Positions 42,896-51,935 are shown, counted from the first letter of the stretch. The stretch is 52,703 bases of DNA from Streptomyces sp. sk2.1 (GCF_008120935.1 NZ_RDBO01000077.1:1679230-1731932), one strand, 5' to 3'. Numbers and translations: made by a program. The notes: a model not told the origin generated them from the sequence alone.

Positions 42896-44589
42896 GACAG
42901 CGACTCCGCACCGGCGCGCGCCGCCCAGGTCGCGAACCGCTCGCCGTCCTCGCGCTGCTCCTGGAAGCGGGCCAGGACCCGCTCGACGTAGTCGGGCAGT
43001 TCGGCCGAGGTGACCTTCAGTCCGCGGACCTTGCGGCCGAAGCCGGCCTCCAGCCCGAGGGCGCCGCCCAGGTGCACCTGGTAGCCCTCGACCTGGTTGC
43101 CGTCGTCGTCCAGCACGAGCTGGCCCTTGAGGCCGATGTCGGCGGTCTGGATGCGGGCGCAGGCGTTGGGGCAGCCGTTGATGTTGATGGTGAGCGGCTC
43201 GTCGAAGTCCGGCAGGCGGCGCTCCAGTTCGTCGATGAGCGAGGCGCCGCGCGCCTTCGTCTCGACGATCGCCAGCTTGCAGTACTCGATGCCGGTGCAG
43301 GCCATCGTGCCGCGGCGGAACGGCGAGGGCTTCACCTGGAAGCCGAGCGCCTCCAGCCCCGCGGACAGCGACTCGACCCGGTCCTGCGCCACGTCGAGGA
43401 TGATCATCTTCTGCTCGACGGTGGTGCGCACCCGGCCGGAGCCGTGCGCCTCGGCCAGGTCGGCGATCTTGGCGAGGGTGGAGCCGTCGACGCGTCCGAC
43501 CCGGGGGGCGAAACCGATGTAGAACCGGCCGTCCCGCTGCGGGTGCACGCCGATGTGGTCGCGCCACCGGCTGCTGGGCTCCGCGGGCGCGGGGCCGTCC
43601 GGCATCGGGCGCTTCAGGTACTCGTCCTCCAGCACCCGGCGGAACTTCTCCACGCCCCAGTCGGCGACCAGGAACTTCAGCCGGGCGCGGTTGCGCAGGC
43701 GGCGGTACCCGTAGTCGCGGAAGATCCCGACGACACCGGCCCAGACGTCCGCGACCTCGTCCAACGGCACCCAGGCGCCCAGCCGTTCGGCCAGTCGGGG
43801 GTTGGTGGAGAGGCCGCCGCCGACCCAGAGGTCGAAGCCGGGTCCGTGCTCGGGGTGCTCGACGCCGACGAAGGCGATGTCGTTGATCTCGTGCACCACG
43901 TCCTGCACCGGGGAGCCGGAGATCGCGGTCTTGAACTTGCGCGGCAGGTTGGAGAACTCCGGGCTGCCGATGTAGCGGGCGTGGATCTCCTCCAGCGCCG
44001 GGGTGCCGTCGATGATCTCGTCGGCCGCGATGCCCGCCACGGGGGAGCCGATCATCGTGCGGGGGCAGTCGCCGCACGCCTCGGTGGTGGAGAGCCCGAC
44101 GGCCTCCAGCTTCTCCCAGATCGCCGGGACGTCCTCGATGCGGATCCAGTGCATCTGGACGTTCTGCCGGTCGGTGATGTCGGCGCTGCCGCGGGCGTAC
44201 TCCTGCGAGATCTCGCCGATGACGCGCAGCTGCTCGGTGGTCAGCTTCCCGCCGTCGATGCGGACCCGCATCATGAAGTACTTGTCCTCCAGCTCCTCGG
44301 GCTCCAGGACCGCGGTCTTGCCGCCGTCGATGCCGGCCCGCCGCTGGGTGTACAGGCCCCACCAGCGCATGCGTCCGCGAAGGTCGTTGGGGTCGATGGA
44401 GTCGAAACCGCGCTTGGAGTAGATCGTCTCAATGCGTGTCCGCACATTGAGACTGTCGTCGTCCTTCTTGAACTGCTCATTGCCGTTCAGCGGGGTGTAG
44501 TGCCCCAGGGCCCACTGGCCTTCGCCGCGGTGGCGTCCGGCCTTGCGGCGGGGCGCCGCGGGCGCCGGCTGTTTCGGGGTAGCGGCCAT
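42892..44589 (-). CDS. cysI: Assimilatory nitrite/sulfite reductase (CysI/SirA)
   Basis: The 565-residue siroheme protein contains the 4Fe-4S/siroheme ligands in TEACGDCPRTMIGSPVAG and NGCPNACARIQTADIGL, with a repeated ferredoxin-like domain pair. It reduces sulfite to sulfide with ferredoxin as donor. ATG 44589 begins M-A-A-T-P-K-Q; the first 30 residues are Pro/Ala-rich, then GHYTPLNGNEQFKKDDD. It is the first enzyme gene of the sulfur operon, behind a leader peptide. Confidence 0.95.
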   Translation of the reverse strand: MAATPKQPAPAAPRRKAGRHRGEGQWALGHYTPLNGNEQFKKDDDSLNVRTRIETIYSKRGFDSIDPNDLRGRMRWWGLYTQRRAGIDGGKTAVLEPEELEDKYFMMRVRIDGGKLTTEQLRVIGEISQEYARGSADITDRQNVQMHWIRIEDVPAIWEKLEAVGLSTTEACGDCPRTMIGSPVAGIAADEIIDGTPALEEIHARYIGSPEFSNLPRKFKTAISGSPVQDVVHEINDIAFVGVEHPEHGPGFDLWVGGGLSTNPRLAERLGAWVPLDEVADVWAGVVGIFRDYGYRRLRNRARLKFLVADWGVEKFRRVLEDEYLKRPMPDGPAPAEPSSRWRDHIGVHPQRDGRFYIGFAPRVGRVDGSTLAKIADLAEAHGSGRVRTTVEQKMIILDVAQDRVESLSAGLEALGFQVKPSPFRRGTMACTGIEYCKLAIVETKARGASLIDELERRLPDFDEPLTININGCPNACARIQTADIGLKGQLVLDDDGNQVEGYQVHLGGALGLEAGFGRKVRGLKVTSAELPDYVERVLARFQEQREDGERFATWAARAGAESLS

Positions 44590-44716
44590 GACGGTACGTC
44601 CTTCGGGACTGCAGGAGGGCGGCTCTGAACTGCACACTCGCGTTGAGGCGCGGCGGTGCGCAGGTCGTGCGGGAGAAAAGCGGAAGAAAAGGGGGAACGC
44701 GGCGGTGCTGGGACTC

Positions 44717-44800
44717 TCAGCCCGCCGGACAGATGGCGCTGGACATGCGGCCGAGGTCGACGTGACGTCGACTCACCAAGGCAATTCCAGTTCCGGGCAT
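44717..44800 (-). CDS. Cys-operon leader peptide, 27 aa
   Basis: The short ORF on the minus strand begins at ATG 44800 (M-P-G-T-G-I-A-L-V) and ends in RRHVDLGRMSSAICPAG. The HVDLxR...C pattern is the streptomycete leader-peptide family found upstream of sulfur-assimilation and transport genes, where a Cys codon near the end could sense cysteinyl-tRNA. It lies 127 bases before cysI and is absent from standard gene calls because of its size. The regulation is inferred. Confidence 0.7.
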   Translation of the reverse strand: MPGTGIALVSRRHVDLGRMSSAICPAG

Positions 44801-44830
44801 GACGGAAGCGTGGCACGCGCGTCTCGGACC

Positions 44831-44866
44831 AGTCCACCACTATCCAATATCTGGACGAGATCGTCC
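44831..44866 (-). promoter_or_regulatory. Putative cys operon promoter/operator region
   Basis: On the minus strand a TATTGGATAGT segment lies about 40-50 bases before the leader start and could contain the -10. A 14-base inverted repeat, GGACGA-GA-TCGTCC (44853-44866), lies just upstream of it. The surrounding non-coding stretch 44801-45029 has no other gene. Confidence 0.35.
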
Positions 44867-45029
44867 TGACATGTGGGATGGTGTGGTGCTCGTCACGCGG
44901 TGTGCCCGATCGGTTCCATCCGGAATGGCGGCAATCTCCCCACATGGCACCGGAAGCGGAAGGCCCGGTCCCGGTGGAGTTCCGGGGCCGGGCCCGGGTA
45001 CGGGACGGGCGGGGGCGTCGGGCCGGGGG

Positions 45030-45626
45030 CTACCGCCCGGCGCCCGGCCACGGCCCGGGGGTCGCCACGTCCGGCTCCAGCTCCACCTTCGTGTCGAAGA
45101 GCCGGAAGCCGCGCCGCAGGTAGTTGTCCATGGCGTGCGGCCCGTCCTTGGAGCAGGTGTGCAGCCACACCCGCTTCGTCGGCGTCCGCTCCGGCCAGCG
45201 CTCCGCCAGGTCCCAGGCGCGGGCGACCCCGTGGGAGAGCAGGTGCCCGCCGATCCGGCGGCCCCGGAAGGCGGGGATCAGCCCGAAGTACATGACCTCC
45301 ACCGCCCCCTCGTCCTGCGGGTCCAGCTCGATGTACCCGGCCGGGGTGCCGTTCTCGTACGCCACCCAGGTCTCGGCGCCCGGTCGGCCCAGGACCTCCT
45401 CCCACTGCGCGTACGTCATGCCGAGCCGGTCCGTCCACCGGATGTCGCCGCCGACCGCCGTGTAGAGGAACCGGCTGAACTCGGGCAGCGGCACCTCCGA
45501 GCGCACGATCCGTACGTCCCCCTCGGGGACGGAGGCGGGGCGCAGGTCGTCGGGGGAGGTCTGTTCCAGGGACCAGACGGTCACCTCGGTGGTGGCGGGC
45601 GGTGCGGTACGTGCGGGGCTGTTCAT
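45030..45626 (-). CDS. GNAT family N-acetyltransferase
   Basis: The 198-residue protein has the GNAT core TWVAYENGTPAGYIELDPQDEGAVEVMYFGLIPAFRGRRIGGHLLSHGVARAWDLA, with R-G-R-R-I-G as the acetyl-CoA pyrophosphate loop, and ends in LRRGFRLFDTKVELE. The substrate is unknown. ATG 45626 starts MNSPARTAP. Confidence 0.9.
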   Translation of the reverse strand: MNSPARTAPPATTEVTVWSLEQTSPDDLRPASVPEGDVRIVRSEVPLPEFSRFLYTAVGGDIRWTDRLGMTYAQWEEVLGRPGAETWVAYENGTPAGYIELDPQDEGAVEVMYFGLIPAFRGRRIGGHLLSHGVARAWDLAERWPERTPTKRVWLHTCSKDGPHAMDNYLRRGFRLFDTKVELEPDVATPGPWPGAGR

Positions 45627-45806
45627 GACTGCCAGGGAACCACGCCGCGCCGCGCGCCCCCAAGCCGGTCCCGAGTCCCGGACCCCCGCCCGGTGCCAAA
45701 GGCCCGCTCCGGCCCCGGCTCGCACCGGAACCGGCACGTCCGCCCGGCCCGCACCAGCCCCGCTCGCACCGGCCCCGCTCGCACCGGATCCGCCCCGCGC
45801 CCGCCC

Positions 45807-47087
45807 TCAATCGATCGCGCGCGCCCTGACCACCACCGGGGCCGTCGAGTGCGGCAGCAGATCGGCCGGGTGGTCCGGAAGGATCACCTCCACCTCGACG
45901 TCGTCGCCGAATCGGTACGGGCGGTGCGCGAGCACCTCCGCGAGATGGCGGCGTATCCGCGAGATCTCCGCCCGCACCGTCACCGTCCGGGTCGCGTCGC
46001 CGAAGATGTCCTGGGCGAGCTCGGACGCGGTACGCCCCTCGCGGTGCAGCGCCAGGGCGTACAGCAGCTCCGCGTGGCGGGGCGAGAGCCGCTGCGTCCA
46101 GGTGCCCACCGCGCCCACCACGTTGACCGCGAGCCCGCGCGGCCTGCTCAGGTCCAGCACCACCCGCTGCGGCGCCCCGTCCGCCGGCCCGTCCGCGACC
46201 TGCACCAGCCAGCCGCCGGGCAACGGCTCGACCCGGCACATGCCGAGCGACGGCAGCCACACCCGTCCCGGCCGTAACGACTTGGGCAGCGGCAGCCGGT
46301 CCACCGGCGGCATCCCGGTCACCGCGGCGAGCCAGCCGTTGGTGTCCACCGCCAGGGCCCGCCCGCCCAGCCGGCACAGCAGCGGCGCCGCCACCGAACG
46401 CAGCCGGTCGAGCGACTGCAGATGCCTGTTCCTGATCTCGCTCTCGGCCAGCCGGGCGACCGAACCGACCAGGGCGAGCGTCGTCGGATGGAACGTGGAC
46501 GCGGGGCCGCTCATGTCGACGATGCCCATCAGCCTGCCGTCCCGCGGGTCACGTATCGGGGCCGCCGCGCACGTCCAGTTGTGCAGCGTCCGCACGAAGT
46601 GCTCCGTGGAGTGCACCTGGATCGGGGTGCGCGAGATCAGCGCCGTGCCGATCGCGTTCGTCCCCGCGCTGGTCTCCGCCCACGTCGCGCCCTCCGACAG
46701 GCAGATGCTGTCCGCCCGGCGCAGCACCCGGGTGTTGCCCTGGCGCCACAGCACCCGGCCCTCCATGTCGGTGACCACCACGATCTGCTGGGCGGTGTCC
46801 GCCAGTGAGACCAGACCGTCGTTCAGCAGCGGCATCACCTCGCTCAGCGTCGAGGTCCGGCGCCGGTGCTCGATCTCCTCCACCCCGAGCAGCACGCTCT
46901 CGGTCGACTGGTCGGGATCGACGCCTTCGCGCACCATCCGGTCCCACGAGGCACAGATCTCGGCCCGCGGCGCGACCGCCGGACGGTCACCGGAGAGCCT
47001 GGCCTCCCTGGCCCGGTGGACCAGGCGGACGGCCTGGGCGGACTGGGGGACGGCCGATCGCTTCACCCCGGCAGCACTGGTCTCCAC
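45807..47087 (-). CDS. GAF domain transcriptional regulator with winged helix
   Basis: The 426-residue protein resembles the sensory part of AcoR-type regulators: a GAF-like domain (about 60-225) with VVVTDMEGRVLWRQGNTRVLRRADSICLSEGATWAETSAGTNAIGTAL and GRLMGIVDMSGP, but no AAA+ domain. The C-terminal about 90 residues (LSPRHAELLYALALHREGRTASELAQDIFGDATRTVTVRAEISRIRRHLAEVL) look like a winged helix-turn-helix. GTG 47087 follows GGGGGAG. The ligand and targets are not visible; the divergent and adjacent genes do not settle it. Confidence 0.85.
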   Translation of the reverse strand: METSAAGVKRSAVPQSAQAVRLVHRAREARLSGDRPAVAPRAEICASWDRMVREGVDPDQSTESVLLGVEEIEHRRRTSTLSEVMPLLNDGLVSLADTAQQIVVVTDMEGRVLWRQGNTRVLRRADSICLSEGATWAETSAGTNAIGTALISRTPIQVHSTEHFVRTLHNWTCAAAPIRDPRDGRLMGIVDMSGPASTFHPTTLALVGSVARLAESEIRNRHLQSLDRLRSVAAPLLCRLGGRALAVDTNGWLAAVTGMPPVDRLPLPKSLRPGRVWLPSLGMCRVEPLPGGWLVQVADGPADGAPQRVVLDLSRPRGLAVNVVGAVGTWTQRLSPRHAELLYALALHREGRTASELAQDIFGDATRTVTVRAEISRIRRHLAEVLAHRPYRFGDDVEVEVILPDHPADLLPHSTAPVVVRARAID

Positions 47088-47347
47088 GCTCGACTCCCCC
47101 CGCCCGACAGACACTGCTCGACACTCCACGGTTCCATCCTGCCGCCGCGCGGGGCCCGATACCGCACTCTCCGCACAATGGTTGCAACCCTTTGCAACTC
47201 TGGCGAGGGCATGCGGGTTCGTATGAGAGTGGAGGAACACCGTGCGGCGGAGCCTGTGCCCCCCGTCCGGTGTGCACAGCAAGGAGGGTGGTGCCGTGTC
47301 GGCGCAGCACCACCCTCCGTCGCTGTGCGTTCTTCCGGACGGCCCCG

Positions 47348-48997
47348 TCAGCCCTCCCCGCCGTACCGGTCGGGCCGGGCCCGTTCCACCACCGAGGCCA
47401 GGTCCAGGCTGTGCGGCAGCGTCCCGAAGGCCGCCCCCCAGTCCCCGCCCAGCCGGGACGCGCAGAACGCGTCGGCCACCTCCGGCGGGGCCCAGCGCAC
47501 CAGCAGCGAACCCTGGAGCACCAGCGCCATCCGCTCGGCCAGCCTGCGGGCCCGCGCCTCGATCCCGTTCAGGTCGGCGAGCTCCGTCAGCAGGTCCCTG
47601 ATCGCCCCGTCCAGCCGGTGGTCGGCGCCGCGCGCCCGGCCGACCTCCTGGAGGAACGCGTTCAGCGCCATCGGCTCCCGCTGCAGGGCCCGCAGCACGT
47701 CCAGCGCCTGCACGTTCCCCGAGCCCTCCCAGATCGAGTTGAGCGGCGCCTCGCGCAGCAGCCGCGGCATCCCGGACTCCTCGACGTAGCCGTTGCCGCC
47801 CAGGCACTCCAGTGCCTCGCCCACCAGGGGCGTGCACCGCTTGGTCACCCAGTACTTCGCCGCGGGCACCGCGATCCGCAGGAAGGCCCGCTCGCCGTCC
47901 GTACCGGCGTCGTACGCCGCCGCCAGCCGCATCGCCAGCACCGTCGCGGCCTCCGACTCCAGCGCCAGATCGGCCAGCACGTTGCGCATCAGCGGTTTCT
48001 CGATCAGCACCCCGCCGAACGCGCTGCGGTACGCGCAGTGGTGGACCGCCTGCGCGACCGCCTGCCGCATCAGCGCCGCCGAACCGAGCACGCAGTCCAG
48101 CCGGGTCGCCGCGACCATCTCGATGATGGTGCGCACCCCGCGCCCCTCCTCACCGACCCGGCGCGCCCACGTGCCGTCGAACTCGACCTCGGCAGAGGCG
48201 TTCGACCGGTTGCCCAGCTTGTCCTTGAGCCGCTGGATCGCGAACGGGTTGCGGGTGCCGTCGGGCAGCACCCGGGGCAGCAGGAAGCACGTCAGTCCGC
48301 CGGGTGCCTGCGCCAGCACCAGGAAGCCGTCGGACATCGGCGCCGAGCAGAACCACTTGTGCCCGGTGAGCAGGTACTCGCCCGCCGCGGCCAGCGGCTG
48401 GGCCCGGGTGGTGTTCGACCGTACGTCGGTGCCGCCCTGCTTCTCCGTCATGCCCATCCCGAGGAGCGCCCCGGCCTTCCGCGCGACGGGCCGCAGCCCC
48501 TGCTCGTACACGGACGAGGTCAGCAGCGGCTCCCACTCGGCGGCCAGCGCCGGATCGGTCCGCAGCGCGGGCACCGCCGCGTGCGTCATCGACAGCGGAC
48601 AGCCGTGCCCCGCCTCGGCCTGTGTCCACACGAGGAAGCCGGCCGCCCGCCGCACGTGCCCGGCGGGCCGGTTCCAGGCGCCGGTGAGGCCCGCCGAGAC
48701 CGCGTGGCCCAGCAGCCGGTGCCAGGCCGGGTGGAAGTCCACCTCGTCGATGCGGTGGCCGTACCGGTCATGGGTGCGCAGCACCGGCGGATTCGCGTTC
48801 GCCCGCTCGCCCCACTCCTGCGCCTGCGCGGAGCCGGCGGCCCTGCCGAGTTCGCCGAGCTCGCCCCGGATCCCGGTCAGCAGAGCGGGCGGAACATGCC
48901 GCCGCACGGCCTCGGTGAGCACCCGGTCGGCGGCGAAGACGTCGTAGCCGACCAGCGGCGGGGCCTGGTTGGACACTGTGTGGGTGGTGGCTGCCAT
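47348..48997 (-). CDS. AidB-like acyl-CoA dehydrogenase
   Basis: The 549-residue flavoprotein matches the AidB branch of acyl-CoA dehydrogenases: MGMTEKQGGTDVRSNTTRA near residue 190, HKWFCSAPMSDGFLVLAQ, and SIWEGSGNVQALDVLRAL. AidB in E. coli is part of the alkylation (Ada) response and binds DNA; in Streptomyces its role is not established. The start at 48997 is only 17 bases from the divergent YihY gene start. Confidence 0.92.
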   Translation of the reverse strand: MAATTHTVSNQAPPLVGYDVFAADRVLTEAVRRHVPPALLTGIRGELGELGRAAGSAQAQEWGERANANPPVLRTHDRYGHRIDEVDFHPAWHRLLGHAVSAGLTGAWNRPAGHVRRAAGFLVWTQAEAGHGCPLSMTHAAVPALRTDPALAAEWEPLLTSSVYEQGLRPVARKAGALLGMGMTEKQGGTDVRSNTTRAQPLAAAGEYLLTGHKWFCSAPMSDGFLVLAQAPGGLTCFLLPRVLPDGTRNPFAIQRLKDKLGNRSNASAEVEFDGTWARRVGEEGRGVRTIIEMVAATRLDCVLGSAALMRQAVAQAVHHCAYRSAFGGVLIEKPLMRNVLADLALESEAATVLAMRLAAAYDAGTDGERAFLRIAVPAAKYWVTKRCTPLVGEALECLGGNGYVEESGMPRLLREAPLNSIWEGSGNVQALDVLRALQREPMALNAFLQEVGRARGADHRLDGAIRDLLTELADLNGIEARARRLAERMALVLQGSLLVRWAPPEVADAFCASRLGGDWGAAFGTLPHSLDLASVVERARPDRYGGEG

Positions 48998-49014
48998 GCC
49001 GATACGGTAAGGAT

Positions 49015-50235
49015 GTGCAGGCAGCAAATGAAACACCCGAGCGGCCAACGGGACGGCTCCACCGGGCCCGAGTCCTCTACCGCAACGTGTCCAAGCGGCA
49101 GATGGTCTGGCAGCTGCTCAAGGACACCGTCAACTCGTGCATGGAGTACCGCATCCTGGGACTCGCGGCCGAGGCGGCGTTCTTCACCCTGCTGTCCCTG
49201 CCGCCCCTGCTCCTCGGCCTGATCGGACTGCTCGGCTACGTCGACGAATGGACCAGTACCACCACGGTCGCCTCCATCGAGCGCAACATCCTCAACGCCG
49301 CGCACACCGTGCTCAGCGAGCGCGGTGTCAACGACTTCGCCAAGCCGCTGCTGGCCGACATCACCACCGGCGCCCGGCCCGACGTCATCTCGATCGGCTT
49401 CGCGATCGCGCTCTGGTCCGGCTCCCGCGCGGTCAACGTCTTCATCGACACGATCACGGTGATGTACGGGCTCGACGGCCACCGGGGCATCGTCAGGACG
49501 CGCCTGCTCGCCTTCCTGCTGTACGTCGTCGCGCTGCTGCTCGGGGCCGTCGTGCTGCCACTGCTGGTCGTCGGCCCCGACCGGGTCGTGGAGTTCGTCC
49601 CCTGGGGCACCGAACTCATAAGCATCCTGTACTGGCCGCTGGTGGTCCTGCTGTCGATCGCGTTCCTGACGACGCTCTACCACGTGTCCGTGCCGGTGCG
49701 TTCGCCGTGGATCGAGGACGTGCCGGGCGCGCTGGTGGCGTTCGTCATGTGGGTGCTGGGCAGCTTCCTGCTGCGGATCTACCTCACCAGCACGGTCGAG
49801 GGGCCCACGATCTACGGCTCGCTGGCGGCCCCGATCGCCGTTCTGCTGTGGATCGGCATCTCCGCGTTCGCGGTGCTGGTGGGCGCCGCGGTGAACGCGG
49901 CCATCGACCGGGTGTGGCCCTCGCTGGCCACGGCCGCCGCCCGCGCGGCCAACGACCGGCTGCGCGCGGCCCAGGCGGCGGAACTGGTCGCCAGGGCGCA
50001 GGCGGAGAGCCGGGCGGCGTACTGGGACGAGGAGGACGACGAGGACGATGACGAGGGCGACGAGGACAGCCCCTACATGCCCTCCGAGTTCCCGGAGCGC
50101 TGGTCGAAGTTCCTGCCGCCGGACGACGTGAAGTCCAGGCTGCAGCCGAGCCGCGACAAGGAGCCGGACAAGGACAGGGACGCGGACGGGGCGGAGGAGC
50201 CGGACGGCGGGGCGGACCGGCCGCCCGGCGCCTGA
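49015..50235 (+). CDS. YihY/BrkB family inner-membrane protein
   Basis: The 406-residue protein has about six membrane helices between 35 and 300. YihY hallmarks include EYRILGLAAEAAFFTLLSLPPLLLGLIGLLGYV, SGSRAVNVFIDTITVMYG and GSLAAPIAVLLWIGISAFAVLVGAAVNAAIDR. The C-terminal 80 or so residues are a cytoplasmic tail with an acidic run of Asp/Glu near 345-360, then a Lys/Asp/Pro-rich end. The function of the family is unsettled. GTG 49015 is used; no clear ribosome site is seen. Confidence 0.9.
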   Translation: MQAANETPERPTGRLHRARVLYRNVSKRQMVWQLLKDTVNSCMEYRILGLAAEAAFFTLLSLPPLLLGLIGLLGYVDEWTSTTTVASIERNILNAAHTVLSERGVNDFAKPLLADITTGARPDVISIGFAIALWSGSRAVNVFIDTITVMYGLDGHRGIVRTRLLAFLLYVVALLLGAVVLPLLVVGPDRVVEFVPWGTELISILYWPLVVLLSIAFLTTLYHVSVPVRSPWIEDVPGALVAFVMWVLGSFLLRIYLTSTVEGPTIYGSLAAPIAVLLWIGISAFAVLVGAAVNAAIDRVWPSLATAAARAANDRLRAAQAAELVARAQAESRAAYWDEEDDEDDDEGDEDSPYMPSEFPERWSKFLPPDDVKSRLQPSRDKEPDKDRDADGAEEPDGGADRPPGA

Positions 50236-50254
50236 GCACCCGGTCCGGCCGGTG

Positions 50255-50674
50255 TCATCCGGCGGATGGTGCCGGAGGCGCGGGTGCGGCCTGCGGGGGC
50301 ACCGGCGGGGCGTTCGTGGTCCCGGGAGCGGGCGGCGCCGCGTCCTCCCGTTCGGCCCCGGGGGACCAGGACAGCTTGACCAGGAGGTGGCCCTCCACCG
50401 CGCTCTTGGCGATCACGGCTCCGGCCTCCGCCGTGATCTTCACCCCGAACTCGAGCTCCACCCCGTCGGGTTTCAGGGCGCCGTCCCGGAACACCGCGAG
50501 CGCGGACTCGGCCGCGGACCGCATGCCCGTGAGTGCGCTGTCGAACGTACGACCGGCTCTGGTCAGGGTGTTGTCATCGCCCAGGGCGACCAGATTCGCG
50601 CCCTGCGCCTGACGGTCGACCTCGACCGTCACCGTCGCACCGCTGTCGGTGGTGAACTCCATCAGTGCCGTCAT
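50255..50674 (-). CDS. CU044_2847 / trypsin-co-occurring (Trypco1) family protein
   Basis: The 139-residue protein begins MEFTTDSGATVTVEVDRQAQG and continues RTFDSALTGMRSAAESALAVFRDG and VELEFGVKITAEAGAVIAKSAVEGHLLVKLSW, which is the beta-rich Trypco1 fold, followed by a Pro/Ala-rich tail. The domain is known from proteins that accompany trypsin-like proteases in predicted conflict systems. No protease is adjacent here, so its role is open. Confidence 0.82.
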   Translation of the reverse strand: MTALMEFTTDSGATVTVEVDRQAQGANLVALGDDNTLTRAGRTFDSALTGMRSAAESALAVFRDGALKPDGVELEFGVKITAEAGAVIAKSAVEGHLLVKLSWSPGAEREDAAPPAPGTTNAPPVPPQAAPAPPAPSAG

Positions 50675-50725
50675 GAGTGCCCCCGGGAAGCCGATTCGGT
50701 CCGCCGACGAGACTAGCGTGTGGCC

Positions 50726-51430
50726 ATGGGCAACGGGTACGAGGAACGGGCGTCGCGGTTCGGCGGGGCGACCGTGTGGACGCTGGAGGTGCCGGGCGGC
50801 CGGGTCGGTCCGGTGCTGCCCGACGGATGCATGGACCTGCTCTGGATCGGCGGGCGGCTGCTCGTCGCGGGCCCCGACACCCGTGCCACGGTCCCGGACG
50901 TGGCGGCCGGCGGACGGTACGCCGGAATCCGCTTCGAACCCGGCGTCGCCCCCGCCCTCCTCGGCGTACCGGCGCACGAACTGCGCGACCTGCGCACCGA
51001 TCTGGCGGACCTGTGGCCCGGCGCCCTGGTCCGCGAGCTCACCGAACGCGTCGCCGAGGCCCCCGACCCCGCCGCCGCGCTGGAGGACGTCGCCCTGCGC
51101 CGGGCGGCCGACACCGCGCCGCCGGACCCGCTGATGCGGGCCGCGGCCGCCCGGCTCGCCGCCGGGGGGTCCGTCGCGGACACCGCGCGCACGACCGGTC
51201 TCGGCGTCCGCCGGCTGCACCGGCGCTCGCTCGCGGCCTTCGGCTACGGGCCCAAGACGCTCGCCCGGATCCTGCGGCTGCAACGGGCGCTGGCCCTCGC
51301 CCGGGCCGGGACGCCCTACGCCGAGGCGGCGGTCGCGGCGGGCTGCACCGACCAGGCCCACCTCGCCCGGGAGATGCGCGCCCTGACCGGCACCACCCTG
51401 ACCGCCCACCTGGCGCGGGACACGTCCTGA
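50726..51430 (+). CDS. AraC family transcriptional regulator
   Basis: The 234-residue regulator has a DUF6597-like N-terminal sensor (PDGCMDLLWIGGRLLVAGPDT, ...AGIRFEPGVAPALLGVPAHELRDLRTDL) and a C-terminal AraC-type HTH pair (DTARTTGLGVRRLHRRSLAAFGYGPKTLARILRLQRALALARAGTPYAEAAVAAGCTDQAHLAREMRALTG). It should bind DNA as an activator or repressor. ATG 50726 is preferred to an in-frame GTG at 50720. The converging VOC gene may be a target, by position only. Confidence 0.92.
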   Translation: MGNGYEERASRFGGATVWTLEVPGGRVGPVLPDGCMDLLWIGGRLLVAGPDTRATVPDVAAGGRYAGIRFEPGVAPALLGVPAHELRDLRTDLADLWPGALVRELTERVAEAPDPAAALEDVALRRAADTAPPDPLMRAAAARLAAGGSVADTARTTGLGVRRLHRRSLAAFGYGPKTLARILRLQRALALARAGTPYAEAAVAAGCTDQAHLAREMRALTGTTLTAHLARDTS

Positions 51431-51435
51431 GGGCC

Positions 51436-51482
51436 CGCCCGGCCGGGGCGCCGCTCCTTTCGCGAGCCGCCCCGTCCGGGCG
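51436..51482. terminator. Bidirectional terminator between AraC and VOC genes
   Basis: Arms 51436-51450 and 51468-51482 are 15 bases each and pair at 14 positions with a 17-base loop. The hairpin lies between the stop codons of the two convergent genes. Confidence 0.7.
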
Positions 51483-51542
51483 GCTGCCGTGCCTCCGGCG
51501 TCCGCCCTTCCCGAGATCCGTTCCGCCCCGCCGGGCCCGGTC

Positions 51543-51935
51543 TCAGTCGTTCGCGGCGAACAGCGACACCTCGCAGCCGTCCGGGTCGAGGACCGTCGCG
51601 TAGCGCTGCCCCCAGGCCGCGTCCCACGGCTTCAGCCGTCCCTCGTGCCCGGCTCCGGTCAGGTCGTCGTACACCGCGTCCACCTCCGCCGGGCCGTCGC
51701 AGCGGAAGGCGAGCCCGAGGCGCTGCCCGTCGGCGGGCTCGGTCCACCCGGGGTCGAACGAGCGGATGACGTCCTCGGTGTCCCACATCAGGCGCATGCC
51801 GTTCGGGAGCGTCGCTTCGACGTGGGGCGCCGAGGCGGCGTCGGCGGGGATGTCGAGACCGAGCCGGCGGTAGAAGGCGAGCGATGCGGTCAGGTCCTTG
51901 GTGACGATGCCGATCGCATCCATGCGTGGAGTCAT
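51543..51935 (-). CDS. VOC (glyoxalase-fold) family protein
   Basis: The 130-residue protein shows the vicinal-oxygen-chelate pattern: MDAIGIVTKDLTASLAFYRRLGLDIP, LPNGMRLMWDTEDVIRSFDPGWTEP, LGLAFRCDGPAEVDAVYDDLTGAGHEGRLKPWDAAWGQRYATVLDPDGCEVSLFA. Members are metal-dependent dioxygenases, isomerases or antibiotic-binding proteins. The usual metal His/Glu set is only partly visible, so an enzymatic role is uncertain. Confidence 0.88.
   Translation of the reverse strand: MTPRMDAIGIVTKDLTASLAFYRRLGLDIPADAASAPHVEATLPNGMRLMWDTEDVIRSFDPGWTEPADGQRLGLAFRCDGPAEVDAVYDDLTGAGHEGRLKPWDAAWGQRYATVLDPDGCEVSLFAAND

Noticed and set aside
42896..44362. Long minus-strand frame inside cysI that continues into the small zinc-ribbon gene
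   Set aside because: Only the last 60 codons (42716-42895) are a real gene; the rest is out of frame with cysI and has no domain.
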